NCBI RefSeq assembly: GCF_947487515.1
Contig: NZ_CANKWO010000004.1
Coordinates: 310,001 to 374,000, forward strand
DNA length: 64,000 bases
DNA from: an uncultured Litoreibacter sp.
Lineage (GTDB): Bacteria; Pseudomonadota; Alphaproteobacteria; Rhodobacterales; Rhodobacteraceae
Reading direction: 5' to 3'
Shown: positions 56,084 through 63,789 of the stretch, piece by piece
Position numbering within the stretch: position 1 is the first letter of the stretch
How the letters are laid out: the number at the start of each line of letters is the position of its first letter
Position numbers and translations under genes: made by a program
Notes under the pieces: model-generated
Told to the model about the DNA's origin: nothing
Seen by the model: only the letters and a program-made list of their open reading frames with translations
The model's database searches: none

Positions 56084-56875
56084 GTGCAGACACAATTGCT
56101 ATTCTACAAAAACGCAGTCCCTGTATCCGCCTCGAAACATAAGGATACATCGCTGCGTAGCGACGGCAAATATGCTTATGCTGCAGAAGTAAATTCAGTC
56201 CCACTCGTCGCCGCAGAATTCCGTGCCGCAGCATCTGATTGCTGTATCGTTTTTGCCGGCGAAGGCAATGATATTATTCCGGTCGTTATCCTCGGATTCC
56301 GTGACCGGGAAAACCTTTATGTGGACGAAGACGGTGGTTGGACGGGGCGCTATGTACCTGCCTTCATGCGCCGCTATCCATTCGTCTTCGGACAAGCGGA
56401 AGACGTCGACAACTTCACCCTTTACGTGGATGAGGATTTCGACGGTCTGAACATCAACGGTGAGGGCGAGCGTTTGTTCGACAGCCGAGGAGAACGGACC
56501 GCCTATCTGAACCAGATTCTCGATTTCATGCGCGAGTATCAAGCACAGTTCGTGCGTACGCGCGCTTTCTGTAAGACGATTGCAGATCTTGACCTGCTCG
56601 AACCGATGCAAGCGCAATACACGATGCCGGATGGCTCACCCGGTCGTTTGTCCGGCTTTAGCGCGATCAACCGCGAAAAACTCAAGGCGTTGACCGGCGA
56701 GCCGCTCGAGAGGATGTTGCGCAACGACGAGTTGGAACTCCTCTACATCCACCTGCAATCGTTGAACAACCTTCAGCCGCTTCTAGCAAAGGCCGCAGGC
56801 GATGTTGCACCCGGTCCGGAAGCCGACACGCCAGTGGAAGACGCCGCTGACACCAAGAAGAAGAAAAAGAAATAA
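56084..56875 (+). CDS. SapC family (S-layer-associated) protein
   Basis: The 263-residue protein matches the SapC family by its start QLLFYKNAVPVSASKH, followed by AAEVNSVPLVAAEFRAAA and IVFAGEGNDIIPVVILGFRD, then FMRRYPFVF and FVDEDFDGL-like sequence (LYVDEDFDGLNINGEGERLFD). SapC takes its name from the Campylobacter S-layer locus; its mechanism is unclear. It has no signal peptide. GTG 56084 is chosen because AAGGAG lies six bases upstream. The C-terminus ends in six lysines, similar to the lysine-rich tail of the giant protein. Its location supports a link to surface-layer assembly. A strong terminator follows. Confidence 0.9.
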   Translation: MQTQLLFYKNAVPVSASKHKDTSLRSDGKYAYAAEVNSVPLVAAEFRAAASDCCIVFAGEGNDIIPVVILGFRDRENLYVDEDGGWTGRYVPAFMRRYPFVFGQAEDVDNFTLYVDEDFDGLNINGEGERLFDSRGERTAYLNQILDFMREYQAQFVRTRAFCKTIADLDLLEPMQAQYTMPDGSPGRLSGFSAINREKLKALTGEPLERMLRNDELELLYIHLQSLNNLQPLLAKAAGDVAPGPEADTPVEDAADTKKKKKK

Positions 56876-56883
56876 GGCATCAC

Positions 56884-56924
56884 GGGTTGTCCGGTTTCGC
56901 CGGACAGCCCCACTCCGTTTTTTT
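56884..56924 (+). terminator. Rho-independent terminator of the SapC gene
   Basis: An 11-bp stem with one G-U pair (GGGTTGTCCGG and CCGGACAGCCC) encloses a TTTCG loop. A run of seven to eight T residues follows within 10 bases. It lies 9 bases beyond the SapC stop codon and closes the cassette. Confidence 0.88.
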
Positions 56925-57493
56925 CGAAAAATATGATTGATTATCCGTAAGTCGAAAACGTCAACCAAGATGCCAAGGCGCGCCGAAGCCACCGAGCCAC
57001 GGCCCTAAAGGGCAATGCCGGATTACCAAAACTACCCGCGGTTGGCGAACAACAATTCGATCTAATCATGACAGGTTTCTTTAGATTATCTGAAATCAGC
57101 ACCTTTGCTACATTTGTGGTGACGGAAATGCACGAAACTCGTTTGCGGTACCCCACGTCCCTACATCAGCTCCGCGCAGACAATTGATCTAATAAATTTG
57201 CTATTAGCGTTTGGGTTGCAGCCAATTGGCCACCACCTTGAACACATCAATGCAAATAGAGCCCAACGCCCTCGAGACTTCCTTTATAGAATGCCATGTT
57301 GTGGAAATGGGATTATCCCAAAAAAGAGCCATTCATGCAGTGTGCAGCTTTGGTCGTTTTGGGCTCAATGGAGACATTCGCTGCATAGCGACCTGAAGGT
57401 TCGGTTTGGGGCAAAACCGCCAAAGTTAACAAACTCCGCTCCCCCCGCGCTAGCCTGCCGTTTGCCCCCAACATAGCCTCCAGCGTTTTGGGC
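56925..57493. other. Gene-poor stretch right of the giant-protein cassette
   Basis: About 570 bases hold no supported gene. The part from 57320 to 57420 (GAGACATTCGCTGC and a T/G-rich flank) resembles a degenerate intergenic element type found in roseobacter genomes and recalls 25447-25461. Short open frames here lack family features. The stretch separates the sapC terminator from the dnaB remnant. Confidence 0.4.
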
Positions 57494-57817
57494 CTAGAAT
57501 TCGCCCCCGCCTTCGCCTGCACCTTCTTGCCATGGCTTCACGAGGTCGCCAAAGCGGGTGAAGCGGCCCTCGAACGCCAGATCAACCGAGCCGATTGGCC
57601 CGTGGCGCGCTTTGCCGATGATAACTTCGGCCTTGCCGTGGCAGTGGGACATCTCGTTTTGCCAGTTCGCCATTTTCTCTAGCTCGTGGTCGGCGGGCTT
57701 TTCGTGCTCCTTGTAGTATTCCTCACGGTACACGAACATCACGACGTCCGCATCTTGCTCGATCGAGCTGGATTCGCGCAGGTCAGACTGTTGCGGGCGC
57801 TTAGGGCGCCGCCCCAT
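57494..57817 (-). pseudogene. dnaB: dnaB 3' fragment (replicative helicase, truncated)
   Basis: The 107-residue open frame is the extreme C-terminus of replicative DNA helicase Dna[22 protein letters not shown] (the H4-motif region) and [23 protein letters not shown] are characteristic, followed by the normal stop codon. About 75% of the protein, including the Walker A motif and N-terminal domain, is missing, and the sequence upstream of the RPQ segment is unrelated. DnaB is essential, so an intact copy must exist elsewhere. The fragment marks a rearrangement breakpoint near 57805. Confidence 0.85.
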
Positions 57818-58144
57818 GATGCATTCCGCGACAATTTAGAAATGGAAGGCCTTGTTCATTTCAACACGATGCAAAACGTCAACGCAGATGGTGGCCGCTG
57901 CAACCAACTCGCCAAATGCGCCAGTCGGGAAATGGGGAACACCGCGCTGGCAAGTTATGGGGTTTGGCCCGTCTACCAACAGATCGTGCGAAACGAGGCT
58001 ACACCACTTGTTTCGGTCTCCAAGATGCGCGCCACCGCGCGCTCCGGTGGATCCGACGCATATGCTCTGCGCGAGGTGATTTTGGAGACGCGTAACACGT
58101 GTCTGCGCAAAACCGGGCTACGAGATGAGCTCAAAGACATTTAG
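57818..58144 (+). other. Unrecognised open stretch beyond the dnaB breakpoint
   Basis: A plus-strand frame is open across this stretch to TAG 58142-58144, but it runs out of the antisense of the dnaB fragment and so has no proper start. The translation (for example REMGNTALASYGVWPVYQQIVR, then an ending KTGLRDELKDI) suggests the 3' end of a real gene, but I recognise no family. It may be a displaced gene end brought in by the rearrangement. Confidence 0.3.
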
Positions 58145-58231
58145 TGGTGGTCATAGGATGTGAACAGAGGTGGTCGCGGAACTTCGGATCAGTCGTTAAA
58201 TTGGATCGAATGACGAGAGAAGTGATCCATA

Positions 58232-58444
58232 ATGAAGAAGCGAAAGTACCATTCGCCGGAGTTTAAGGCCAAGGTTGCGCTTGAAGCGATCCGCGAGGAG
58301 ATGACGCTAGCGGAACTGTCTTAGAAGTACGGTGTGCATCCAACACAGATCGGCACTTGGAAACGGGCGGCGATAGAGAACATGGCGACGGTCTTTACGC
58401 GCCGGGGTTCAGTTCCAGAACAAGTGAGCGCGAAGGGCAGGTGA
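58232..58444 (+). pseudogene. IS3-family orfA remnant
   Basis: The frame starting at ATG 58232 reads MKKRKYHSPEFKAKVALEAI and continues with the helix-turn-helix AELS-stop-KYGVHPTQIGTWKR, the hallmark of IS3-family OrfA. A TAG at codon 31 (58322-58324) interrupts it, and the end is not normal for OrfA after about codon 58. No OrfB (DDE transposase) follows. The non-coding 80 bases before it may be the left end of the element. Confidence 0.85.
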
Positions 58445-58565
58445 AGTAGGTGTTTCCATAACTGGCCCCCCGAATCCGCCATGCCCTCCCACCACGGCAA
58501 GCCGACGCATATGCAGTGCCACAATTGCGACCCGGCGTGGCCATTCAATCTCACCTGCTCGCGCC

Positions 58566-58820
58566 TTAGATCACCGTGATCGCGTCATCTGGAGACATGG
58601 GTGGGCTTTCGACGAGCATCCCTCTTAACTCGCTCAGAACTGAAGCAATCTTGAGTTCGGTGCGTCCATAAGCGCGTGTTTGTTGGTTGGCCCGTTCGGG
58701 CCTGCCTTGATCGCTGTGATACGCACGATACCCTGCGTTCCGGCTGTTTTAGCCGCACTGATCACATTTGACGCCTGCTGTTTCGGTTGTGCCTGTGCCG
58801 CCTGTGACAAGAATGTTCAT
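58566..58820 (-). pseudogene. NmrA-like NAD(P)-binding protein pseudogene
   Basis: The ATG at 58818-58820 overlaps the stop of the VOC gene as ATGA and starts MNILVTGGTGTT, the Rossmann start of NmrA-type proteins. It runs into TAA after 23 codons. In a second frame the family text VISAAKTAGTQGIVRITAIKAGPN appears, then in a third frame YGRTELKIASVLSE. At least one internal deletion and frameshifts have destroyed it. It was originally the second gene of a VOC-NmrA operon. Confidence 0.7.
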
Positions 58821-59176
58821 TCAGCCACCTCTGCCCAAATCGCCAACTCATTGCCGTTGGGATCGGCAAAATGAAACCGCCGTCCGCCGGGGAAGGAGTA
58901 AATATCCCGAAGGATTGTGGCGCCAGCATCTTTGACCTCAGCCAGAGTCGTTTCGAGATCATCAGAGAAAAGAATGACCAATACACCTGGCATCTGAACA
59001 GGCGTGTTGTCCTCACCGTTAAAGCCCCCCTCAATGCCAGCACCGCTGAAGCTTAGGTAATTGGGGCCCCATTCCTGAAATTCCCAGCCAAAGACCGACG
59101 TAAAGAACTGCTTGGTTGCCGTCGAGTCCGTGAGCGGAAATTCAATGTAGTTGATTGTCTTGTGTCTATGCGCCAT
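58817..59176 (-). CDS. VOC (glyoxalase/dioxygenase superfamily) protein
   Basis: The 119-residue protein has the VOC fold signature: a start NYIEFPLTDSTATKQFFTSVFGWEF, a middle LSFSGAGIEGGF, and an end FADPNGNELAIWAE. VOC proteins use a metal-binding beta-alpha-beta-beta-beta cup for isomerase, dioxygenase or resistance functions. The start at 59176 is preceded by AAGAAAG; the frame is open to 59326. It is divergent from the LysR gene, so LysR may regulate it, and is followed in the same operon by an NmrA pseudogene. Confidence 0.88.
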   Translation of the reverse strand: MAHRHKTINYIEFPLTDSTATKQFFTSVFGWEFQEWGPNYLSFSGAGIEGGFNGEDNTPVQMPGVLVILFSDDLETTLAEVKDAGATILRDIYSFPGGRRFHFADPNGNELAIWAEVAE

Positions 59177-59246
59177 GGGCCAGCTTTCTTTTTGGTTTGC
59201 TGACACAACATTATCATTTCTATATAAGGGAGAAATAAGAATTACA

Positions 59247-59269
59247 GGAACACATGTTCCATATATGGA
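59247..59269. promoter_or_regulatory. Palindromes in the VOC/LysR divergent region
   Basis: GGAACA-CA-TGTTCC at 59247-59260 and the perfect 12-bp palindrome TCCATATATGGA at 59258-59269 overlap directly upstream of the LysR start. LysR-type regulators bind such inverted repeats between divergent genes and repress their own transcription. Confidence 0.5.
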
Positions 59270-59275
59270 AACATT

Positions 59276-60163
59276 ATGCCAAGCTTTGACGCCATAGCTA
59301 TCTTTGCCAAAGTGGCACAATCGCAAAGCTTTACCGATGCGGCCCGTGCGCTGGACATGCCGTTGTCATCGGTGAGCCGAAAGGTAGCCGAGTTGGAAGC
59401 GGATCTGAATGCGCGTCTCATCGACCGGAGCAAGCGACAAATTAGATTAACGAAGGCCGGCACAACCTATCTAGAACTTTGCCGAAAAGGGCTTGAATCG
59501 ATCAACTACGCCAATCGTGTGATGACGGACAGGCATAGCGACACAACCGGAACGGTCACGATCACGGTTCCGCCAAATTTGATGGAAGTGCTGTTTTTGG
59601 AGGCCATTGAAAGTTTCCAACTGCGCCACCCGAACGCGCGTTTGCGCGTTTTGGTGTCAGAACGGATGCTGGATTTTGTCGATGATGGGGTGGACCTCTC
59701 GTTTCGCGTCGCTCGGCCTGAGATACCTGACCTTGTTGTCAAAACACTACTCATCTACCGGCATCGGTTGATCGCTTCTCCAGGCTATCTGGCCGCCAAT
59801 ACCGCGCTGCGCACGGTCGGAGATTTAAAAGATCACAAAACAATTGGTTTCGGATTTCACACATCTCGCTATTTGAACTGGTCACTGTCACGGCAGGGGC
59901 AAACAGACGACATTCGTTTCGAACCCGATTTGGCCATCAATGACTACGCGGCGGTTCAAGCGGCGGTTCTCTCGGGGCAGGGGATCGGTGAGTTGCCGGA
60001 ACCGTTGTGCCGTGATGCGGTGCAAGCGGGACAACTCGTAGAAGTACTTCCCGAGTGGCACTTTCCAGAGATCACGCTCTATGCTGTCCACGCAGGCAAC
60101 GCCTCGTTGTCAAAGTTGGCACGGCTGTTTTTGGATACGGTCTTTTCGAAATTTAATGTGTAA
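59276..60163 (+). CDS. LysR-family transcriptional regulator
   Basis: The 295-residue protein has the N-terminal winged helix-turn-helix of LysR proteins (FAKVAQSQSFTDAARALDMPLSSVSRKVAELE) and the C-terminal periplasmic-binding-like effector domain. The family resembles the DmlR/AaeR group. It is divergent from the VOC gene with overlapping palindromes between them, which is the classical LysR arrangement. The effector is unknown. Confidence 0.93.
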   Translation: MPSFDAIAIFAKVAQSQSFTDAARALDMPLSSVSRKVAELEADLNARLIDRSKRQIRLTKAGTTYLELCRKGLESINYANRVMTDRHSDTTGTVTITVPPNLMEVLFLEAIESFQLRHPNARLRVLVSERMLDFVDDGVDLSFRVARPEIPDLVVKTLLIYRHRLIASPGYLAANTALRTVGDLKDHKTIGFGFHTSRYLNWSLSRQGQTDDIRFEPDLAINDYAAVQAAVLSGQGIGELPEPLCRDAVQAGQLVEVLPEWHFPEITLYAVHAGNASLSKLARLFLDTVFSKFNV

Positions 60164-60254
60164 GCTTAAGATACCTTTCTACGACGCTTCAATGCTATCC
60201 TCGGTGTGGCGGTCGGGGCTTTGCAATACATTTTAAAAAGCAGGAAATTTCAGA

Positions 60255-60911
60255 ATGAACAAATCGGAAAAATTTTGGGATCAATCCGCTGGAAACTACG
60301 ACAACACAGAAGAAAAATTTGAATTCATCCATCGTTGGAGTCGTGAGAATACGAAGAAGTATCTGAAGGAAACCGACGTCGTGCTGGATTACGGATGTGG
60401 CACAGGCACGACGGCCTGCGAAATCTCAAGCTTGGTTAAGAGCATTCGTGCCATCGATATCTCAACAGCCATGATAGACATCGCAAAAGGCAAAGCTGCC
60501 GCTGGCGGTGTGGTCAATATTGATTTTGAACAAGCAGATATCTTCGATGAGCAATTCGCAGAGGCCTCTTTCGATGTGGTTTTGGCATTCAACATGTTGC
60601 ACACGGTGCCTGATGCGGAAAAAGTCGTGTACAGGACGTTTGAACTGCTGAAACCCGGTGGCACGTTCATCTCTGTGACGCCATGTTTGGGGGGTAAAAA
60701 ATCTGTCTTTGTGACATTGCAAATTTGGTTGGTGAGATTGTTGCTAAAGGTTGGAGTGATCCCCGTTCCGATAAGACAATTGAAAAGTGCAGATTTGGAC
60801 GCTCTGGTGTCAGATGATCGGTTTGATGTCATTGATACAGAAGAGATATTCAAAGGCGCATCCAGCTATTTCATGGTGGCTAAGAAAGGTGTTTTGCCAA
60901 GCGGGTCGTAG
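60255..60911 (+). CDS. Class I SAM-dependent methyltransferase
   Basis: The 218-residue protein has SAM-binding motif I VVLDYGCGTGTT at residues 42-53 and post-I acidic residue in AIDIS, with motif II around DVVLAFNMLHTVPDAE. Only one Rossmann-type domain is present. It lies 91 bases after the LysR gene on the same strand and may be co-transcribed. The substrate cannot be predicted. Confidence 0.85.
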   Translation: MNKSEKFWDQSAGNYDNTEEKFEFIHRWSRENTKKYLKETDVVLDYGCGTGTTACEISSLVKSIRAIDISTAMIDIAKGKAAAGGVVNIDFEQADIFDEQFAEASFDVVLAFNMLHTVPDAEKVVYRTFELLKPGGTFISVTPCLGGKKSVFVTLQIWLVRLLLKVGVIPVPIRQLKSADLDALVSDDRFDVIDTEEIFKGASSYFMVAKKGVLPSGS

Positions 60912-61213
60912 ACCTTTCCTTAGCTTTGGGCGGCGTCCCAAGTCTGATGGTGGTGTGCATCCAGATTCGGAGTTTTCAGTTTCGGGTGTATGATCGCGCA
61001 TTACAGTCATTGGGACCGGTGCGGCGAAAGCCTGCGTTGACCCACCCCAAGCCGCCATTTCGCGATCACGCATTGGCTCAAATCCCGGCAGAAATCCTGA
61101 CATGTCCGGCAAGAGGCCAAAACCATCTATGCAGCATGTTCACAAATGTCTGTTTATAAATCCTTTTCTAACGATTTAGGGGCGTGTTCCCAGATCGCGG
61201 CCTCGCCAAGGTT
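60912..61213. other. Spacer without recognised gene
   Basis: About 300 bases between the convergent methyltransferase and oxidoreductase genes contain no supported gene. The middle part (about 61010-61080) has the feel of degenerate intergenic repeat sequence. No hairpin with a T-run is obvious. Confidence 0.35.
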
Positions 61214-62218
61214 TCACTCAGCAACTGTTACAATAATCTTGCCACGCGCTCGCCCTGTTTCCAGATGATCAATTGCTTCCCTGATTTCGCTAAATGAATA
61301 GACGCGATCAATGACCGGTTTGATGGCACCCGAGGCGAGCATTTCAGTGAATGTTTCAATATCTTTCAGAGTTCGCGTGGCCATGAAAACTTTGGCTTGC
61401 TGTTTGGAAAACTTGAACGACAGAAGGGCCTTCAGCATGTGGGCCACGGGTCCAAGGAAAAATCCCTTCTGACCTCCAACAACAACATAACGCCCCTCTG
61501 GCGTGAGGCATCTCTTGTACTGGGACATTCGTTTGTTTCCGACATTGTCGAGAATAACGTCATAGGTGCCTTGGGTGCGGGTGAAATCTGCGTTGCTGTA
61601 ATCAATGACATGATCGGCCCCAAGATCTTTGACCATATCGACATTTGTTGGCCCGCAGACGCCGGTTACCTCAGCACCAAGGGCCTTTGCGATCTGCACC
61701 GCGAAGGTTCCCACACCACCTGATGCACCGTTTATCAAGACGTGTTCATTCGCTTGAACTTCGGCATTGTTCACGAGACCCTGAAGCGCCGTTAGGGCTG
61801 CGACAGGAACCGCAGCTGCCTGATCAAAAGACAAGGTGTCCGGCATTTTCATCATCTCGCTTTGTTTGGCGCAAACGTATTCGGCGAAACAACCGTCGGC
61901 AAATCCGTAAACCTTGTCGCCTGACTTAAAGCGGCTGACGTTTTCACCAACACTCTCGACCACGCCCGAAACATCGACACCCAAACGACTTGCCTTGGGG
62001 CGTCTCAATCCACCCGACAGCCGGACAGGTAGCGGTGTTCCCGTCATGTTGTGCCAGTCAAAAGGGTTCACAGACACCGACCGTACGGCCACCAGCACCT
62101 CATCGGGATCACAGGTTGGGCGACCAACCTCCTTAAATTTAAGCTTTCGTGCTGGACCATAGCGTTCATGCGAGACAGTTCGCATCAAAGGTAGGTGGCC
62201 ATTGTGGTTCGTATGCAT
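61214..62218 (-). CDS. Zinc-type alcohol dehydrogenase/quinone oxidoreductase family
   Basis: The 334-residue protein is a medium-chain dehydrogenase/reductase: a GroES-like N-terminal domain (FKEVGRPTCDPDEVLVAV, SVNPFDW), then the nucleotide-binding GASGGVGTFAVQIAKALGAEV and ADHVIDYSNADF. It lacks the catalytic zinc cysteines, so NADPH-quinone oxidoreductase-like activity is likely. A GGAGGA ribosome-binding site precedes ATG 62218. It is divergent from a TetR regulator, with paired palindromes between, so it is the probable target gene. Confidence 0.9.
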   Translation of the reverse strand: MHTNHNGHLPLMRTVSHERYGPARKLKFKEVGRPTCDPDEVLVAVRSVSVNPFDWHNMTGTPLPVRLSGGLRRPKASRLGVDVSGVVESVGENVSRFKSGDKVYGFADGCFAEYVCAKQSEMMKMPDTLSFDQAAAVPVAALTALQGLVNNAEVQANEHVLINGASGGVGTFAVQIAKALGAEVTGVCGPTNVDMVKDLGADHVIDYSNADFTRTQGTYDVILDNVGNKRMSQYKRCLTPEGRYVVVGGQKGFFLGPVAHMLKALLSFKFSKQQAKVFMATRTLKDIETFTEMLASGAIKPVIDRVYSFSEIREAIDHLETGRARGKIIVTVAE

Positions 62219-62247
62219 TTCTATTCCTCCGACCGTTCATTCCGCTA

Positions 62248-62294
62248 CGTACGCTGTACGTTGACGTCAAAATAATTAGGCGTACACTGTACGT
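62248..62294. promoter_or_regulatory. Two operator-like palindromes between oxidoreductase and TetR genes
   Basis: Two 14-base copies, CGTACGCTGTACGT (62248-62261) and CGTACACTGTACGT (62281-62294), differ at one base and are each palindromic around a central base (GTACA-C-TGTAC). They are 33 bases apart, about three helical turns. This is a textbook TetR operator layout for autoregulation and control of the divergent oxidoreductase. Confidence 0.75.
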
Positions 62295-62327
62295 TCGTCA
62301 ACGCAGAATTGCCGGGTGAGAGATAGA

Positions 62328-62981
62328 ATGAACGCAAGGTCACCTAACAAAAGGCAATTTCTGGATCGGCCACGTATCCTTGACGTTGCGATCAGTTTCG
62401 CTGACGCGCATGGGGTTGAAGACATGACAATGCGCAAAATTGCGGGTGAGCTGAATTGTGGGGCGATGTCTCTTTATAATCATGTTGCCAATAAGGAAGA
62501 ACTCCTGACTGACATGCTCGATGCGGTTGTCGGAAAGATTGACACACCTGACATAGAAGGGGACTGGAAGATTGCGATGCGGGCATCGGCGCAATCTGCA
62601 AACCGAGTGCTGCTCAACCATCACTGGGCCGTAGGTGAATGGAATCTGCGTATGCCGGGCCCCAACCGAACGCGATACATGGAGTCCATTTTGGCTGCAT
62701 TGACACAGGCCAAATTGAACGATGCGATCATCTATCGGGGGTATCACGCGATCACCATGCATATCGTTGGCTTCTCTCAGCAGCAAATCGGATATCAGAA
62801 GATGCTGGGCCCGAACTTCCACGAGATTGCTGAGGGCTTTTTGAGTGAGTTGGGAGGGAATTACCCTTATTTGGCCTACCACGTGCGCGCCCATCTCGAC
62901 GAGCCGGAAGAGTGCGATGAGTTCCTGTTTGTGCTCGACCTCATACTCGACGGATTGGAAAGAGCAGCCCAATGCTCATAG
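62328..62981 (+). CDS. TetR-family transcriptional regulator
   Basis: The 217-residue protein has the N-terminal TetR helix-turn-helix (RILDVAISFADAHGVEDMTM, then LNCGAMSLYNHVANKEEL) and a helical C-terminal ligand domain of the TetR_C type (for example ILDGLERA). ATG 62328 is preferred over GTG 62316 because GAGAG lies nearer the ATG. It is divergent from the oxidoreductase gene; the palindromes between them are its likely operators. Confidence 0.9.
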   Translation: MNARSPNKRQFLDRPRILDVAISFADAHGVEDMTMRKIAGELNCGAMSLYNHVANKEELLTDMLDAVVGKIDTPDIEGDWKIAMRASAQSANRVLLNHHWAVGEWNLRMPGPNRTRYMESILAALTQAKLNDAIIYRGYHAITMHIVGFSQQQIGYQKMLGPNFHEIAEGFLSELGGNYPYLAYHVRAHLDEPEECDEFLFVLDLILDGLERAAQCS

Positions 62982-63055
62982 GGCGAGGCATAACAACCAG
63001 TTCGGTTTCAACCAAGTTTGGTGTTGGAACTCCTACAGCGCGGTGTTGACCTAAC

Positions 63056-63644
63056 ATGCGCAAGCATCCCTGCATTCGAATGCCGATGCAACTTTACGAC
63101 CGCGTGACGGGGCCGGACGGGAATGCCGATAACATCATGATGTCCCACTCCCTACGGTCGCATTCGACGGAGGGGCATATGGTCCTTCGTAAAACTGAAT
63201 CCTCCATGCGCAGAACACCGTGCCAAGTTGGTCCTTGATAAGATAAGCATTGATGTCAGCCTATTGAACGGCTGTGGCTACTGCGAGGAGCATCATTTCG
63301 CAGGGCTGCGTCGATTGCTGACGGATGACCTGCACGCCAACGAAACCCGCGCCGCATTAGAAGCGCGGACACCGTAGGATACGCCTTTGGAAGCTTTGTA
63401 TCGCGACGGCCTGTTCTATGCGCAAAAGCTGACGGTTTCCCCCGCAACCATGATAGAAGTCGATGTCGCCGCACTGCGGGAGGAGGGCTGGGATGACGGG
63501 CAAATACTGGAGATCAACCACGTCACCGCCTGTTTCACCTACGCCAACCGTACGGTTTTGGGATTGGGCTGCTCTCTCAAAGGCGATGTTTTGGGCTTGT
63601 CGCCGAACAATTCAGATGACCCCGACGATTGGGGGCATAAGTAA
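63056..63644 (+). pseudogene. Carboxymuconolactone decarboxylase-type peroxidase pseudogene
   Basis: Three reading frames are needed to read this AhpD-like peroxidase. The first (63056) gives ALYDRV-like QLYDRVTGPDGNADNIMM and HSTEGHMVL. A middle frame gives NTVPSWSLI. The third gives SLLNGCGYCEEHHFAGLRRLL, with the CxxC-type active site, continuing to DDPDDWGHK and the natural stop. At least two frameshifts and a TAG at 63375-63377 disrupt it. Recognition is by recall of intact family members of about 190 residues. Confidence 0.85.
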
Positions 63645-63789
63645 GCTGAGGTATGGGCGTTTGTAGGGGCGGTTACGTAAATGGGAAATGTCTGCAATGC
63701 GGGACTTTGCGGTCATCGGCCACCTTAAGTCGAATGCCCGCTTTCTTTCGCTTTTCTCACTGCACTCTAGTCACAAAACGGCCAAATTG

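Noticed and set aside
57686-58144. A complete 152-codon gene on the plus strand
   Set aside because: Its first 40 codons are the antisense of the dnaB fragment; at most the 3' part is a real gene end.
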